The notes under the pieces: generated by a model
The model's input: only the letters and a program-made list of their open reading frames with translations
The model's database searches: none
Told to the model about the DNA's origin: nothing
Program-made: the position numbers and the translations under genes
Assembly: GCA_003427395.1 (NCBI GenBank)
Contig: BFEA01000002.1
Span: 7,139,419 to 7,182,165, forward strand
DNA from: Chara braunii
Taxonomy: Eukaryota > Streptophyta > Charophyceae > Charales > Characeae
DNA: 42,747 nucleotides
Direction of reading: 5' to 3'
Part shown: positions 11,745 through 21,170 of the stretch, in pieces
Numbering within the stretch: position 1 is the first letter of the stretch
Layout: each line of letters starts with the position of its first letter

Positions 11745-11998
11745 TGTTGTCAAGCGCATCGGTCCCGCCTTTTCGCAAAGGCGAGAGCCCTCCCGACCAT
11801 GTCACGCAGGAGTTAAAACAAAACCCAATTAAGAGACAACTTGAAGACGACATATGGATAATCCCACGAATGGTCACGTTGTCCCTTCGCCGCTCTAGCT
11901 GAGTGCGCCAACCGTACTTCCCACGGTCCCGATCGTGGTCACGTCGTCCCTTTGTCGCTCTAGCCGGGTGCGCCAACCGTATTTCCTATGGTCCCTTA
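11745..11998 (-). repeat. Truncated gypsy LTR (U5/R end), LTR-3
   Basis: It begins TGTCAAGCGCATCGG, like LTR-2 at 41822, and carries the conserved CATGTCACGCAGGAGTT motif at 11798-11814. It then matches 41955-42020 (CGCTCTAGC-GGGTGCGCCA). That part is present twice as a 65-bp tandem duplication (11871-11935 and 11936-11998). A 7-bp hairpin (CGCCTTT/AAAGGCG) lies at 11766-11783. No primer binding site lies below 11745, so this is a solo or 3' LTR piece. It is cut off at about 11998, exactly where the long hairpin starts. Confidence 0.8.
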
Positions 11999-12001
11999 TA
12001 G

Positions 12002-12142
12002 CCTCTCCCCTCCAAGCAACACTTCCACCAACACTGCTTTTCCAAGCAACACTTCCTCCAGCTTCTCGAATGAATGAAGCAGTTGGAGAAAGTGCTGCTT
12101 GGAGAAGCAGTGCTGGTGGAAGTGCTGCTCGGAGGGGAGAGG
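12002..12142. repeat. Long near-perfect inverted repeat (66-bp arms)
   Basis: The left arm 12002-12067 and right arm 12076-12142 are reverse complements with only a few mismatches and one small offset, separated by an 8-nt loop. The ends are CCTCTCCCCTCC and GGAGGGGAGAGG. Within each arm a shorter unit (AAGCAACACTTCC) occurs twice, so the arms are also internally repetitive. If transcribed it would form a 140-nt stem like a small-RNA precursor; it could equally be a MITE-like foldback. No coding sense was found. Confidence 0.9.
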
Positions 12143-12229
12143 CTGCTGGTGGAGAATGGAGGTCTGCAGGATGAGGGGAGACGCTTCTAGAGGCGGATAG
12201 GTTAGGGTAGCCATAGCCAAAGGTTGAGA

Positions 12230-12640
12230 GCTTCTTGCCTCACCCTTGTGCTGGTGCTGTGGCGGTGAGGCTGCGCTAGGGGTTAACGACGCAGCAAGGC
12301 ACACCTCATTTTTGTGGGGTTATGCCGCAGAGAATTCGACACGACGACGATATGGTGGGGAGATGTTGTCGGACCGCCGCCATGATGTTAAGACCTTCCT
12401 AAGGGAAGGTGCTGCCGAATTTGCCACGCGGCGTCGACGTCTTCTTTCATGTCAGTGGGGAAGTGTTGCCGTTTTTTTTGGCACAACAGTAACAACATTT
12501 TCAGTGAGGTTGTGCTCCCTATTTTACGGCATGACGACCACAATTTTTTTTTATGTGTGATCAGAGGATGGCGTGACTAAGCGATCGACTTTGACGGCAT
12601 GATGAATAAAGACTTCGCTGCCATACTTTTTTTGGGGTGG
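12230..12640 (+). repeat. Degenerate relatives of the 54-bp minisatellite
   Basis: Blocks of the type GTGGGGAAGTG-TGCCG-TTTT recur near 12400, 12455, 12507 and 12615 at roughly 50-55-bp spacing. They match, in opposite orientation, the minisatellite at 20462-20815. The 12246-12560 open frame is a by-product of this repeat. Confidence 0.55.
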
Positions 12641-13649
12641 TACTTGTACGACAGGTGGATATTGAGTGGTCCGGCGTGGTTTAGAGGTGGTACAAACGTT
12701 GGTGCATATCTTGGATCAGGTTTCAAGGGTTGGATTTTGGGTCAGCAGAACTACTTGGTGTGTGCATGCTCGATACGGTGGTTGTTGAGGATTATCGTGT
12801 GCGTGGTTTTATATAAAGGGCCAAAGTTTTCTAGAGTGTGGGACTCAGGTAGCTATTACGATTGAGACTATCTGGTGCTGGGGGCGGGAGTGCAATACCA
12901 CATGGGACCATTGGGAACAACTTGAAGTTGGGACGTGAGTGGTTGTCGAGGCTATTTTCTGCGGGCGCGATTATTGAAAGAGGTTTGGATTGAGGTTAAT
13001 TAGGGACAAATCCTTGGTGGTTGTGGTACGGTTGGGATTGAACATTGATCAATGTGGGGCGTTGGAACCACGTGAAACTCGTGTGTGAGAACACCCTTCT
13101 CGAGAGTTATCTCATCGAGTTTTTTCAGTGGAGTTGACCCTTGATCGATTGGGTGCTTGGAGAAGGGCGTGGACCATCATTCGATTGGGAGGCCACAACT
13201 GGTGAAGTTGTGGGCCATGCGTTTTGGACTCATGTGACATTTATTTTTTCAATTAGCATATTAATCGACTTTCTTGAGTGAGCTGCTCCAAACTTCACTC
13301 AAGCTCAGTTGATTGACTCATATTTTCCTTCACACATGTATGACCTCACACGTGCTTAACCCTGTTTATTGAATGTTTGTTGCAAAGGAAATGTATATTC
13401 GTATGTGAATGGTGAGGTTTGACTTGGATATGAGATTGCATTGGTTTCCTTTAAACTTGTTTGTTTTGCTATGCGGTCTGTGCAGGTAGGTAGAAGGATG
13501 TGTGAAAAGATAATTGATTATGCCTGTTTGATAAAAGAGAAAATAATTGTCTTCTTTTTATTTCTCACCTGCCCGCCTATAAAAAATGATTTGTTGTTTT
13601 GAAAAACTTCAATTTGCGTGCATCGTGAAACGAATTCGATTGAAATAAA
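12641..13649. other. Unassigned intergenic sequence
   Basis: I see no gene. One 8-bp hairpin (CTTGAGTG/CACTCAAG) lies at 13273-13303. Confidence 0.45.
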
Positions 13650-14470
13650 GCAGATAAGGTCAACCGGACTTAGTCCTCTGCCCAGGATTGACTCTTTCTA
13701 TCTTGAATGACCTTATCTACCTATACCTGTCCAAATGATTCTCATTTTCTATTTCCTTCGACTTCTTTTTCATTCAAGTTACCCTGAACTTATGAGAACA
13801 GGGAGTAAATGAAACCTTGCGGTAGACATGTTCTCTCTCTAGGAAGCATCCAAAGCGAGGGATCGTATGCTTTTGAAGTCGGCCCACTTATCGACTTGGA
13901 GTGAATCCGATTTGTCGAGGGTGGTACTTTGCCGACTCAGTGGTGACGGCCCAACCTCTGCGATCCAGGTCGTCTAGCTCGGGCGAGGGGAAGGAGTATC
14001 CACAGTTTACTTCCTAGAGGGTTAGGCGTTTGTTCACGCAGAGTGGGAAAACCCTCGCTCAGTCTTGGGCGACGTGGGGGATGGTTTAATATCCTTGCGG
14101 GTGACCACCTTAGGTGCCACCGTTAAAATAAAGAGCTAGAGACATAAAAAACTTTAGCTCGCAAGGAGTATATAATGAAGGAGACGGTTCTATTTGCGCA
14201 ATGATAACGACCGCAGTTTTGTTTTAATTATCCTGATGATGATGGTGGATACTTCACCATTCAAGGAACACAAAAAATAATTATTGTTCAGGAGGACCAA
14301 GCAACCAACAATTTTTTTATCCGCAAGATGATACCTTCCTCCAAGCAAGCTTCATATGTTGCAGTGGTGTGGTAAAACCGAGAGTTCAAACTTCGGCCAT
14401 GAACTTGATCATTTGTTGATCTGCATGGTAGCAGTCAAATTCACTTGCAGAAGTCATTCATGACAAGGTT
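13650..14470 (+). mobile_element. Internally deleted copy of element 3 (R2-R3, no ORFs)
   Basis: 13650-14110 (block R2) matches the reverse complement of 19480-19985, for example GAGTCGGCAAAGTACC versus GAATCGGCATGGTACC and GGATACTCCTTCCCCTCG versus GGATACTCCTCCTCCTCG. 14225-14470 (block R3) matches the reverse complement of 17925-18125, including GAGAGTTCAAAC and TTGTTGATCTGCATGGTA. Here R2 and R3 are only about 115 bp apart. In the other copy they are 1.35 kb apart, with open reading frames between them. I read this as a deletion derivative of the same element. A hairpin GATAAGGTCA/TGACCTTATC spans 13655-13720. Confidence 0.6.
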
Positions 14471-14700
14471 CGGCAAGTGGGTTAGCGGATCTACCTATAC
14501 ATAAAGTGTTAGGTTACCTGTTTCATAATATTTTGTCCGTAGAGAGCCTCCGCCTTGGAAACGGCGGTATAAAGGTTTCTTGAGTCATATAGGCTGGGAA
14601 AAATAACTTTGGCGGATCATCTTATCAAGTCAAAAACCGATCAAGGTCGTCTTCAGCGTCGGTCTGACGTTCTTCCTAACGAGGTCCGAACTAACCGTGC

Positions 14701-15257
14701 ACGGTTGGATATAAGGTGTATTGATTTGATTAGTTTTATCTTCAGAGAGATGTAAAGCGACTAAGATTGTTTATGTGTTTCATGCTAAGTTGAAACTGTC
14801 TTAGTCAACCGGCGTTCGCTACATACCTAGGAGATCAACGCCCTAGGGAACGAACGATGTCTGAGTCCACTTGGCATTTAACCAAGTGTACCTATACTGC
14901 AGCGAACTAGTAAACGCCCTCGGCTGGCCTACCTCTGCAACTACAGGTAAAAAATTTCGCATGTGGGTCAGTAGCTCGGTAGGGATACGCTCTGAAGGGT
15001 GGTGACATCCCCTTAGGGAAGGCAAGTTGTGCCCCTCGGAAACCTATCCTGTCGTAGGGGACCATGGGAAGTACGGCTGGCGCACCGGGCTAGAGCGTCG
15101 AAGGTACAACACGAGCACGGTCGTCGGATGTGGTTCGCCGTATTATCTATGCGTCGTCTTCAAGTTGTCTCTTGATTGTGTTTTGTCTTAACTCCTGCGT
15201 GACATGGTCGGGAGGACTCTTGCCTTTGCAAAAAGGTGGGAGGTGATGCGCTCGACA
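14701..15257 (+). repeat. Gypsy LTR, LTR-4, opposite orientation to LTR-1 to LTR-3
   Basis: Reversed, this matches LTR-2 (41822-42270) through the block GTAGCTCGGTAGGGATA, the TAGGGCGTTGATCTCCTA block and the conserved AACTCCTGCGTGACATG motif (15190-15206). It ends GATGCGCTCGACA at 15257. The next bases (ACGCCAATTCG) do not resemble a primer binding site, so it is a 3' or solo LTR. The left boundary is uncertain; I place it just upstream of a TATA-like TATAAGG at 14710. The minus-strand frame 14843-15025 is a shadow. Confidence 0.75.
14710..14716 (+). promoter_or_regulatory. Possible LTR TATA box
   Basis: TATAAGG in the presumed U3 part of LTR-4, about 480 bp before the conserved U5 motif. 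It is only a sequence match; no initiation site can be seen. Confidence 0.3.
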
Positions 15258-15854
15258 ACGCCAATTCGACACATTTTTATTTTTGTCGTTTTGGGACCAA
15301 CGACCTACCAGTCCCACAATTTTTTAAAGGCGGGTAGAGGGGTGATTTAATCTAAAGGGCTTAGGCTCAAATATATAGATCCGTTGGTTGACGGGTGACA
15401 CATGGTTTGCATAAGGTAGCACGATTGCAAAAAACTCTCTATGTTTTCATAGAAGTCCTCAACTATCCCTAATTTTGTTTGAAATCGCGTATCACACTGT
15501 GAATTGACCACAATTGCACAATATTTTTGATGGCAGAAGTATGACGTTGCAAAACTTCAAGAATGTTTCACGTCGATACAGTGAGGTTGTGAAGGTCAAC
15601 ACATAAGTTTCAATATCGTTGAGGCAATGTAATTTGGAGGGTTCTGTAAGTTAAAGTATGCGTTGCCAGTTGCATTTTGATGGGGTAAGATGTGCATCAC
15701 ATCCTTGTGCACAAGACTTTTGTTCTCCTTTGAAACAAGGCTCATCTGACTAATTGTTGATCAAGGTTTTGATGTCTACTTGTCATACAATTCCCAACAC
15801 ATTAAAGGTCAAAGTGGCATGTGCCTTTCATTTTGGAAATCCTATGATTGTCAT
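15258..15854. other. Unassigned intergenic sequence
   Basis: No gene or repeat is recognised in this stretch. Confidence 0.45.
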
Positions 15855-15986
15855 TAGGCAATTGAAAGATAGTTTTAGTATAACTGATAAAAAGTTAAAG
15901 AATAAAAGTGGTTAACAGGCTAGGCAATTGAAAGATAGTTTTCGTACAACTGATAGAAAGTTGAAGGACACAAGTGGTTGACATGG
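15855..15986. repeat. 66-bp tandem duplication
   Basis: TAGGCAATTGAAAGATAG begins at 15855 and again at 15921. The two 66-bp units then share AACTGATA-AAAGTT and AAGTGGTT with a few substitutions. Confidence 0.93.
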
Positions 15987-16229
15987 ATTTTCGTTTTCAA
16001 CTCTTTGGCTAACGGGCGTAAAACTTAAATTAGGTTTCGGGGGTCAATTTTTATTTTATTTTTATCTATTTTTATTTTGGTTTGAGGTTTTTGAATGTCC
16101 GACTACTAGCCCAAGGGCTCTGATCACGTTGTTTCTTTTAAGTGAAAGGTCCCAGCAAAAAGAAAACAAGAAACAAAAATCCGATGAAAAATAAATATGA
16201 AAGAAAATTAAACAATTTTTTTTTTGTCG

Positions 16230-17080
16230 CAGAGTCACATCGAATGTTTTTCCCCAAAAATATATATGTATATACAGGGTTTCCAGACCGAACGTACGGA
16301 GGCCCCTAAGTTGATCCTCGATCGGAGACTGCAAAAAATTATTTTGACACCTAAATATCGTTATTTTTTTTTGAATTTTGTTTTGCAAGTTCTTTGGGAT
16401 GTAAGGTACCTCCCGCTTAATTTTGAAGTCATTCTGCTGAGCCAAAAAAAACTGAAAAATTGGCAAAGATGGTGGTGTCAAAACTTGTTTGCCCACTCAC
16501 TAATTTATTTTTTTTCTCTTTTCACTTTTTGTTTTTCCTTTATTTAGGGGCATGAACAAAATTATTATTTTTTCAAACTTTATTTGTAGATTCTTTATTA
16601 TGCAATATACACATATATATATTTGTTTGTTTTCAATTTATTGCGAGGCCTATTTTTTTTTTAAAAAAATTACTTTTTTAATGAGTTTTATATTATGTAA
16701 ACTACACCTCTGTGAATTTTCAGGGCATTTGGATATGCCAAAAAAAAATGAAAAATCGCCAAAGACGACAATGTCGAAAACGAGCTCACTAACTCGTTAA
16801 TTTTAATTCTCTTTTCATTTTATTTTATTTTTTTATTAGTTTTATTTTTCATATTTTATTTTTTTTCAAATTTGGTAAGAAACTTTGATGTAATTCTTAG
16901 GCAATTGTTTTTTTATTTATTTTTCTTTGTAACATATGTTTTGTTCAATTTTTTTTGAATTGTTTTTTTTTTTTTTTTCCCCGCGTTCAGCCCGAACGGC
17001 TCAACGCATCCCCAAGGGGTACCATATGTTCGGGCATTCGGCCCGTTTCGAACGTTGGTTACCTTATATATATATATATA
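16230..17080. repeat. AT-rich repeat units left of the gap
   Basis: A unit with the landmark GGCAAAGATGGTGGTGTC (about 16460) recurs as CGCCAAAGACGACAATGTC (about 16757), each followed by a long T/A-rich tail and an AA-TTTGGT-like block. The spacing is roughly 300 bp. The tail ends in a run of T, a short GC-rich piece with CCCGAACGG and GGGCATTCGGCCCG, and a TA run that enters the gap. Open frames here are low-complexity artefacts. Confidence 0.75.
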
Positions 17081-17435
17081 NNNNNNNNNNNNNNNNNNNN
17101 NNNNNNNNNNNNNNNNNNNNNNNNNNNNNNNNNNNNNNNNNNNNNNNNNNNNNNNNNNNNNNNNNNNNNNNNNNNNNNNNNNNNNNNNNNNNNNNNNNNN
17201 NNNNNNNNNNNNNNNNNNNNNNNNNNNNNNNNNNNNNNNNNNNNNNNNNNNNNNNNNNNNNNNNNNNNNNNNNNNNNNNNNNNNNNNNNNNNNNNNNNNN
17301 NNNNNNNNNNNNNNNNNNNNNNNNNNNNNNNNNNNNNNNNNNNNNNNNNNNNNNNNNNNNNNNNNNNNNNNNNNNNNNNNNNNNNNNNNNNNNNNNNNNN
17401 NNNNNNNNNNNNNNNNNNNNNNNNNNNNNNNNNNN
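17081..17435. other. Assembly gap (Ns)
   Basis: A run of 355 undetermined bases flanked by a TA microsatellite on the left and poly-A on the right. Nothing can be called inside it. All open frames crossing it are artefacts. Confidence 1.
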
Positions 17436-17678
17436 AAAAAAAAAAAAAAAAAAAAACTTCTAAAAAATATGAAACAAATATATGTTATGCATAAGAATAA
17501 ACTAAACAACATTTGACTCAAAGTTACATCCAAATTCTTTACCAAACTTGAAATAAAAATAAAATACTAAAAATAAATAATAATAATGACAATTAAAAAA
17601 AGTAAAACGAGAATGAAATTATTGAGTGGGCGAGCACGTTTTTGACACTGCCATCTTTGGCGATTTTTATTTTTGTTT

Positions 17679-17710
<32 letters not shown>
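17436..17710. repeat. Inverted copy of the AT-rich unit, right of the gap
   Basis: Reverse-complemented, 17458-17670 reads CGCCAAAGATGGCAGTGTC, then AAGTTTGGTAAAGAATTTGGATGTAA, matching 16757-16905 unit for unit. The gap therefore sits at the centre of an inverted repeat. A TA run occupies 17682-17709. Confidence 0.75.
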
Positions 17711-17711
<1 letters not shown>

Positions 17712-18246
17712 TTCAGACGAAATTACCGGAAAAAAAAAATACACATGAAGTTACTATATTCAGCAGCTCAACGATTATAGCACAACTTTTTAATAGGTTT
17801 GGTCTTACGAAAAAGGATCATGCTTTCAGTTTTCCATCTCGTCATGATTTCAAGCCTCTTTGAGCTGAAGTTAGACTTTTTCTAAATTTTAAGTTTAGCA
17901 CGGTATCATGCCTACATAGGCCTGTCATGGTTAGCTTCTGTAAGTAAATACCACTCGTACCATGCAGATCAACAAGTGATCTGGTTCCTAGTCGAGGTTT
18001 GAACTCTCGGTTCGACCCCGCCTCAGTTATCGTCTCCTTTTAGCCTCTGACATACGTTTTTATGCATGTGGTTACCCCTCAATGCATAAGCATGATAGTA
18101 CCATCATCGGGGTAATCCGAATACTATCCATCCGACGGTCCTAGCTACATAAAGTGTTTTTGTTTTTGTTTTTGAGATTACCTCGTGAAGTCATAATCAT
18201 ATGACTTCCTCGATGGGATTGGTCTATGCAAGAGGTTTTCGGGAAT

Positions 18247-18720
18247 CTAAGTAAGATTTTCAGAAAACGGCGTCAAACCCTGGTAAATCTGTCGTCCTCC
18301 GCGCACTTGTACCTCCAACAAATCCAAACGCGCACGCTCGTCGTTGTCGAGTACCAGGGTTGTTGCTCGCCCTCTTCGCATGACTCTAAAAATCTGAGTA
18401 CCATATAGGGAGGCCATCCGTGAGGCTAGTCTCCACACTATGACCCTGAAAGGCCGACTGAGTCCAAACAAGTGTCTGGTCTCAGTATCCCGGATCCGAA
18501 TGACGCCGAAACGTCTGCCGGACGAGGTAATTGTGATACTCACAATGACTTGTGAGAGACATTGGAGATTACTCGCGCGGTGGAAATACAAGGTATATCT
18601 GAAAAACTCATCCTGAGTCCGGGCCGTATTTGCCCGGATATTAGCGCGAGTAGTGAAAAAAAATCCCTCGCCGTTTCGTAGTAGCCCGATGAAGCCAATC
18701 CAGTAGGAGAATCGTCTCAA
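18247..18720 (-). CDS. Element 3 ORF2, unrecognised 157-residue protein
   Basis: A minus-strand frame from ATG 18720 to the stop at 18247. The N-terminal part has Trp and aromatic clusters (YWIGFIGLL, GEGFFFTTRAN), followed by alternating hydrophobic stretches that look like beta strands (FFRYTLYF, VIVSITITSSGRRF) and a basic, helical C-terminal half. The order aromatic-Trp block, RYTLYF strand, VIVS strand and an Arg-rich turn resembles the accessory ORFs of element 1 (35328-35780 and 36030-36572), though identity is low and this is judged by eye. It lies about 120 bp after ORF1 in the same orientation. Function unknown; it may be a remnant. Confidence 0.4.
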   Translation of the reverse strand: MRRFSYWIGFIGLLRNGEGFFFTTRANIRANTARTQDEFFRYTLYFHRASNLQCLSQVIVSITITSSGRRFGVIRIRDTETRHLFGLSRPFRVIVWRLASRMASLYGTQIFRVMRRGRATTLVLDNDERARLDLLEVQVRGGRQIYQGLTPFSENLT

Positions 18721-18845
18721 ACCTGTAAAAGTTGCTCTGCTCCTCTGATAAGATCGACATTATGTGTGTCGCGCACCAGCAGATACCTCGAGGTCGTCAA
18801 GTCGCGTCGTGCTCCAGGCATTTGCGTGACAGAACAGAAATTACA

Positions 18846-19347
18846 TTAGTCACGTCGTCTTTCCTCGAGTTCGTCCTCCTCATCCTGCCAAGCATACTCA
18901 GAGAAAGGTTCAACCCGTAGGATACTGAATATGTTGGCACACACTCGCTTCATATGGTATATTCTGAAGAAAGGTCCTTGCAGTTCGTTCAACCAAAGTA
19001 CAGAGCGAACAAACGTCAACCTTATCTCAGGAATTTCGTCCATTCGAGGGTTCAATTCGTACGGCTGGATTACGACCAGATTAATCACGTTCGGGCAGTG
19101 GCGGCGCGAACTCATAGTGAAGATAGTCCAATCCAGCCTTTGACCTGAAAATAAGTCGTCTAGGGGGATTCCTCGCGCTGCTACCCCAGAATCGTGGAAT
19201 ATCCTCTTCGGAGTATAGCTCATACGAATTAAAGACAACCCGTCCCGCTCTTTCTAATCTCTCTCCATTGCGATTAGGGGACTCAACCCATTCTACTGCC
19301 TCATCACGATTGCGAAAGAGGTGACAGACAGTCGTTCTCGCAACCAT
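18846..19347 (-). pseudogene. Element 3 ORF1, frameshifted, unrecognised
   Basis: The minus strand starts at the ATG at 19347 (MVARTTVCHLFRNRDEAVEW) in one frame to about 19100. It continues with equally protein-like sequence in another frame (CPNVINLVVIQPYELNP to DEEDELEERRRD, stop at 18846). A single indel between about 19150 and 19095 explains the break; the joined product would be about 165 residues. The start follows directly on a splice-acceptor-like tract, so the leader may be spliced. It is rich in aromatic and charged residues, has an acidic then basic tail, and no signal peptide or membrane segment. I do not recognise the family. Confidence 0.45.
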
Positions 19348-19985
19348 CTGAAAAGACGAGAATGATTAAGTTAAAATTTTTGCCACTTAATCTTATTCAG
19401 CCATCCATCTCCCTATCCGGATCGTGCTTCTTATGGCGCGACCGTCCCCGAAAAGAGTGCCTAACTGCACTCTACTTGAACTTAGTATGACATGAACTGG
19501 GCTGCTTATGACATCAGTTCCCCATATGTCGATGACTCCTAATATGGCCATCAAAAGGGTAAACTATAGCAATTTCTCGTTACGCAAAGCACCAAGAGTT
19601 TTAAGTCCGTCCGTGCAGACACTTCTGTCCATCCCCTAGGAGGTGGTCTGGGATACTCCTCCTCCTCGCCCGAGCACAAGACTCGGATCTCAGAAGTCGG
19701 CCCGTCTCCACCGAATCGGCATGGTACCCCCTCGCAAAGTGGTCCACTCTGAGTCGATAACAGGGCCGACCCCTAAGGCAACGAACCCCCGCCCCAGATG
19801 TTTCCTAGAAAAAGGAGAAAGCACCTACACGGCGGACAAGCAAACTCTGCCGCCTGACGTCAACAGTAACTTAGACGAAAGAAAGAAAGAGCACAAAAAA
19901 AAAAGTCATTCAGACAGAAGGGCATAGACGAAGAGGTCATTCGGGGAAGAATAGGTGACCTTGGGAGAAAGTCTATGTCCATCCA

Positions 19986-20461
19986 GGTTTCTCTTCTTTA
20001 TGATCGCTTGTTTTTCGTTGTCTTCTTTTCACTTTAGTTTACATGCATCCATAAGCATAGAGATGAGAAGACAACCATTCTTTCACCATCGCCACCCTCA
20101 TCCATCTCAGTACACATGCCATACCTGCAATCAAACCAAGCCACAAATAGCCCACCATACAACCCTTTGCCATCGTCAGACTCTCCTTCACACAGGCAAA
20201 CACACATGTCCTTTTCCTTTCTAATGAACGTCTAGAGAATCAGGGTCAAGCAAGTTTGGGTCCACACAGGTGTGAAGGGAAGTGAATCAAGTTAACTGAC
20301 CTTGAGTAAAGTTGAACGGTGTACCCAAGAAAACCGTACAGAAGTATGCCTTCCTGACAAGAAGGTTGTTGCACCCAGTTGTCACGAAAGTGATCGACAC
20401 CACTTCCTTTTACGACCGCTTGCCAGGGTACCCTCTCACCACTGATCACCTTGCAATAATC
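19986..20461. other. Unassigned intergenic sequence
   Basis: No gene is recognised. Short open frames at 19643-19927 and 19955-20224 lack family features, and the first lies inside block R2. Confidence 0.45.
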
Positions 20462-20815
20462 TGGTAGCGTCTCTTCACTACCGCCGTGAAAACTGGAGTC
20501 GCCGCAATAAAAATCTGGCAGCGCTTCCGCACTACCGCCGAAAAAAACGGGGTCGCCGCCGCAAAATCCCGGCAGCGCTTCCGCACCACAGCCAAAAAAC
20601 CGGAGTCGCCTCCGCAAAAATCCGGCAGCGCTTCCGCACCACCGCCAAAAAACCGGAGTCACCTCCGCAAAAATCCGGCAGCGCTTGCGCACCACCGCCG
20701 TAAAACTTAGTGCCTCCGCCGCAGAAATTCGGCAGCACCTCCTTACCACCGCAGTAGATCTTAGTGCCGCCGCCGCAAAAATTTGGCAGCACTTCCCCAC
20801 CGCAGTGAGAAAATG
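20462..20815 (-). repeat. 54-bp minisatellite, about 6.5 copies, open on the minus strand
   Basis: GGCAGCGCTTCCGCAC-like blocks start near 20462, 20516, 20570, 20623, 20676, 20730 and 20784, so the period is 54 bp with two 53-bp steps. Because 54 is divisible by three, the minus strand stays open (20860-20246) and encodes repeats of about 18 residues around ALPDFCGGDS-F-GG. The two 53-bp units shift the phase, and two overlapping frames are open. The peptide is Gly/Cys/Phe-rich. There is no evidence of expression and I treat the ORF as repeat-derived. Confidence 0.92.
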
Positions 20816-21170
20816 GCAGGCCAAAATTAGTAAAATTTGGGTCCCAGGCCCAAATTCCACTTAGCCGCACTGCCGTAGTCCCGCAACGTCCCAGGGTCTG
20901 TCCCGTGGGACCAGCACCAGCCAGAGGGGAGGGGAGCAGAATGGTCCCTGCCTTGGCTATGGCTGCCCAACTCCTCCTTGCGCTCCTCTGCAGGTCTCCA
21001 GCTTCCTTCTCACGTTGCCCTCAGGCAGCACCTCCAGCAGCCAGCAACACTCAAGTGTGCTCGTCACACACTGGCAGCACGAGTGCATTGTGTGGCAGTT
21101 GGGGGGCAGCTGCCTGTTTTATATTGGCTGAGGAGGGTTGGACGTCACTCCAGCCCCCAGGCAAAATCGC
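20816..21170. other. Unassigned GC-richer sequence
   Basis: Overlapping short frames on both strands without protein-like features. I see no gene. Confidence 0.4.

Larger units (their letters stand above)
17925..19985 (-). mobile_element. Element 3, longer copy, unclassified
   Basis: From right to left on the minus strand: block R2 (19985-19480), a leader ending in a good 3' splice-site-like tract (TTCTCGTCTTTTCAG, just before the ATG at 19347), two unrecognised ORF regions (19347-18846 and 18720-18247), an 8-bp hairpin (GAAGTCAT/ATGACTTC, 18187-18208) and block R3 (18125-17925) with a perfect polymerase III B-box match (GTTCAAACC). R2 and R3 recur inverted at 13650-14470 without the ORFs. 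I see no reverse transcriptase, transposase motif or target-site duplication, so the class is open. It could also be part of a larger, unrecognised retroelement. Confidence 0.5.

Noticed and set aside
16913-17545. Several open frames of 150-210 codons on both strands
   Set aside because: They exist only because the run of Ns contains no stop codons.
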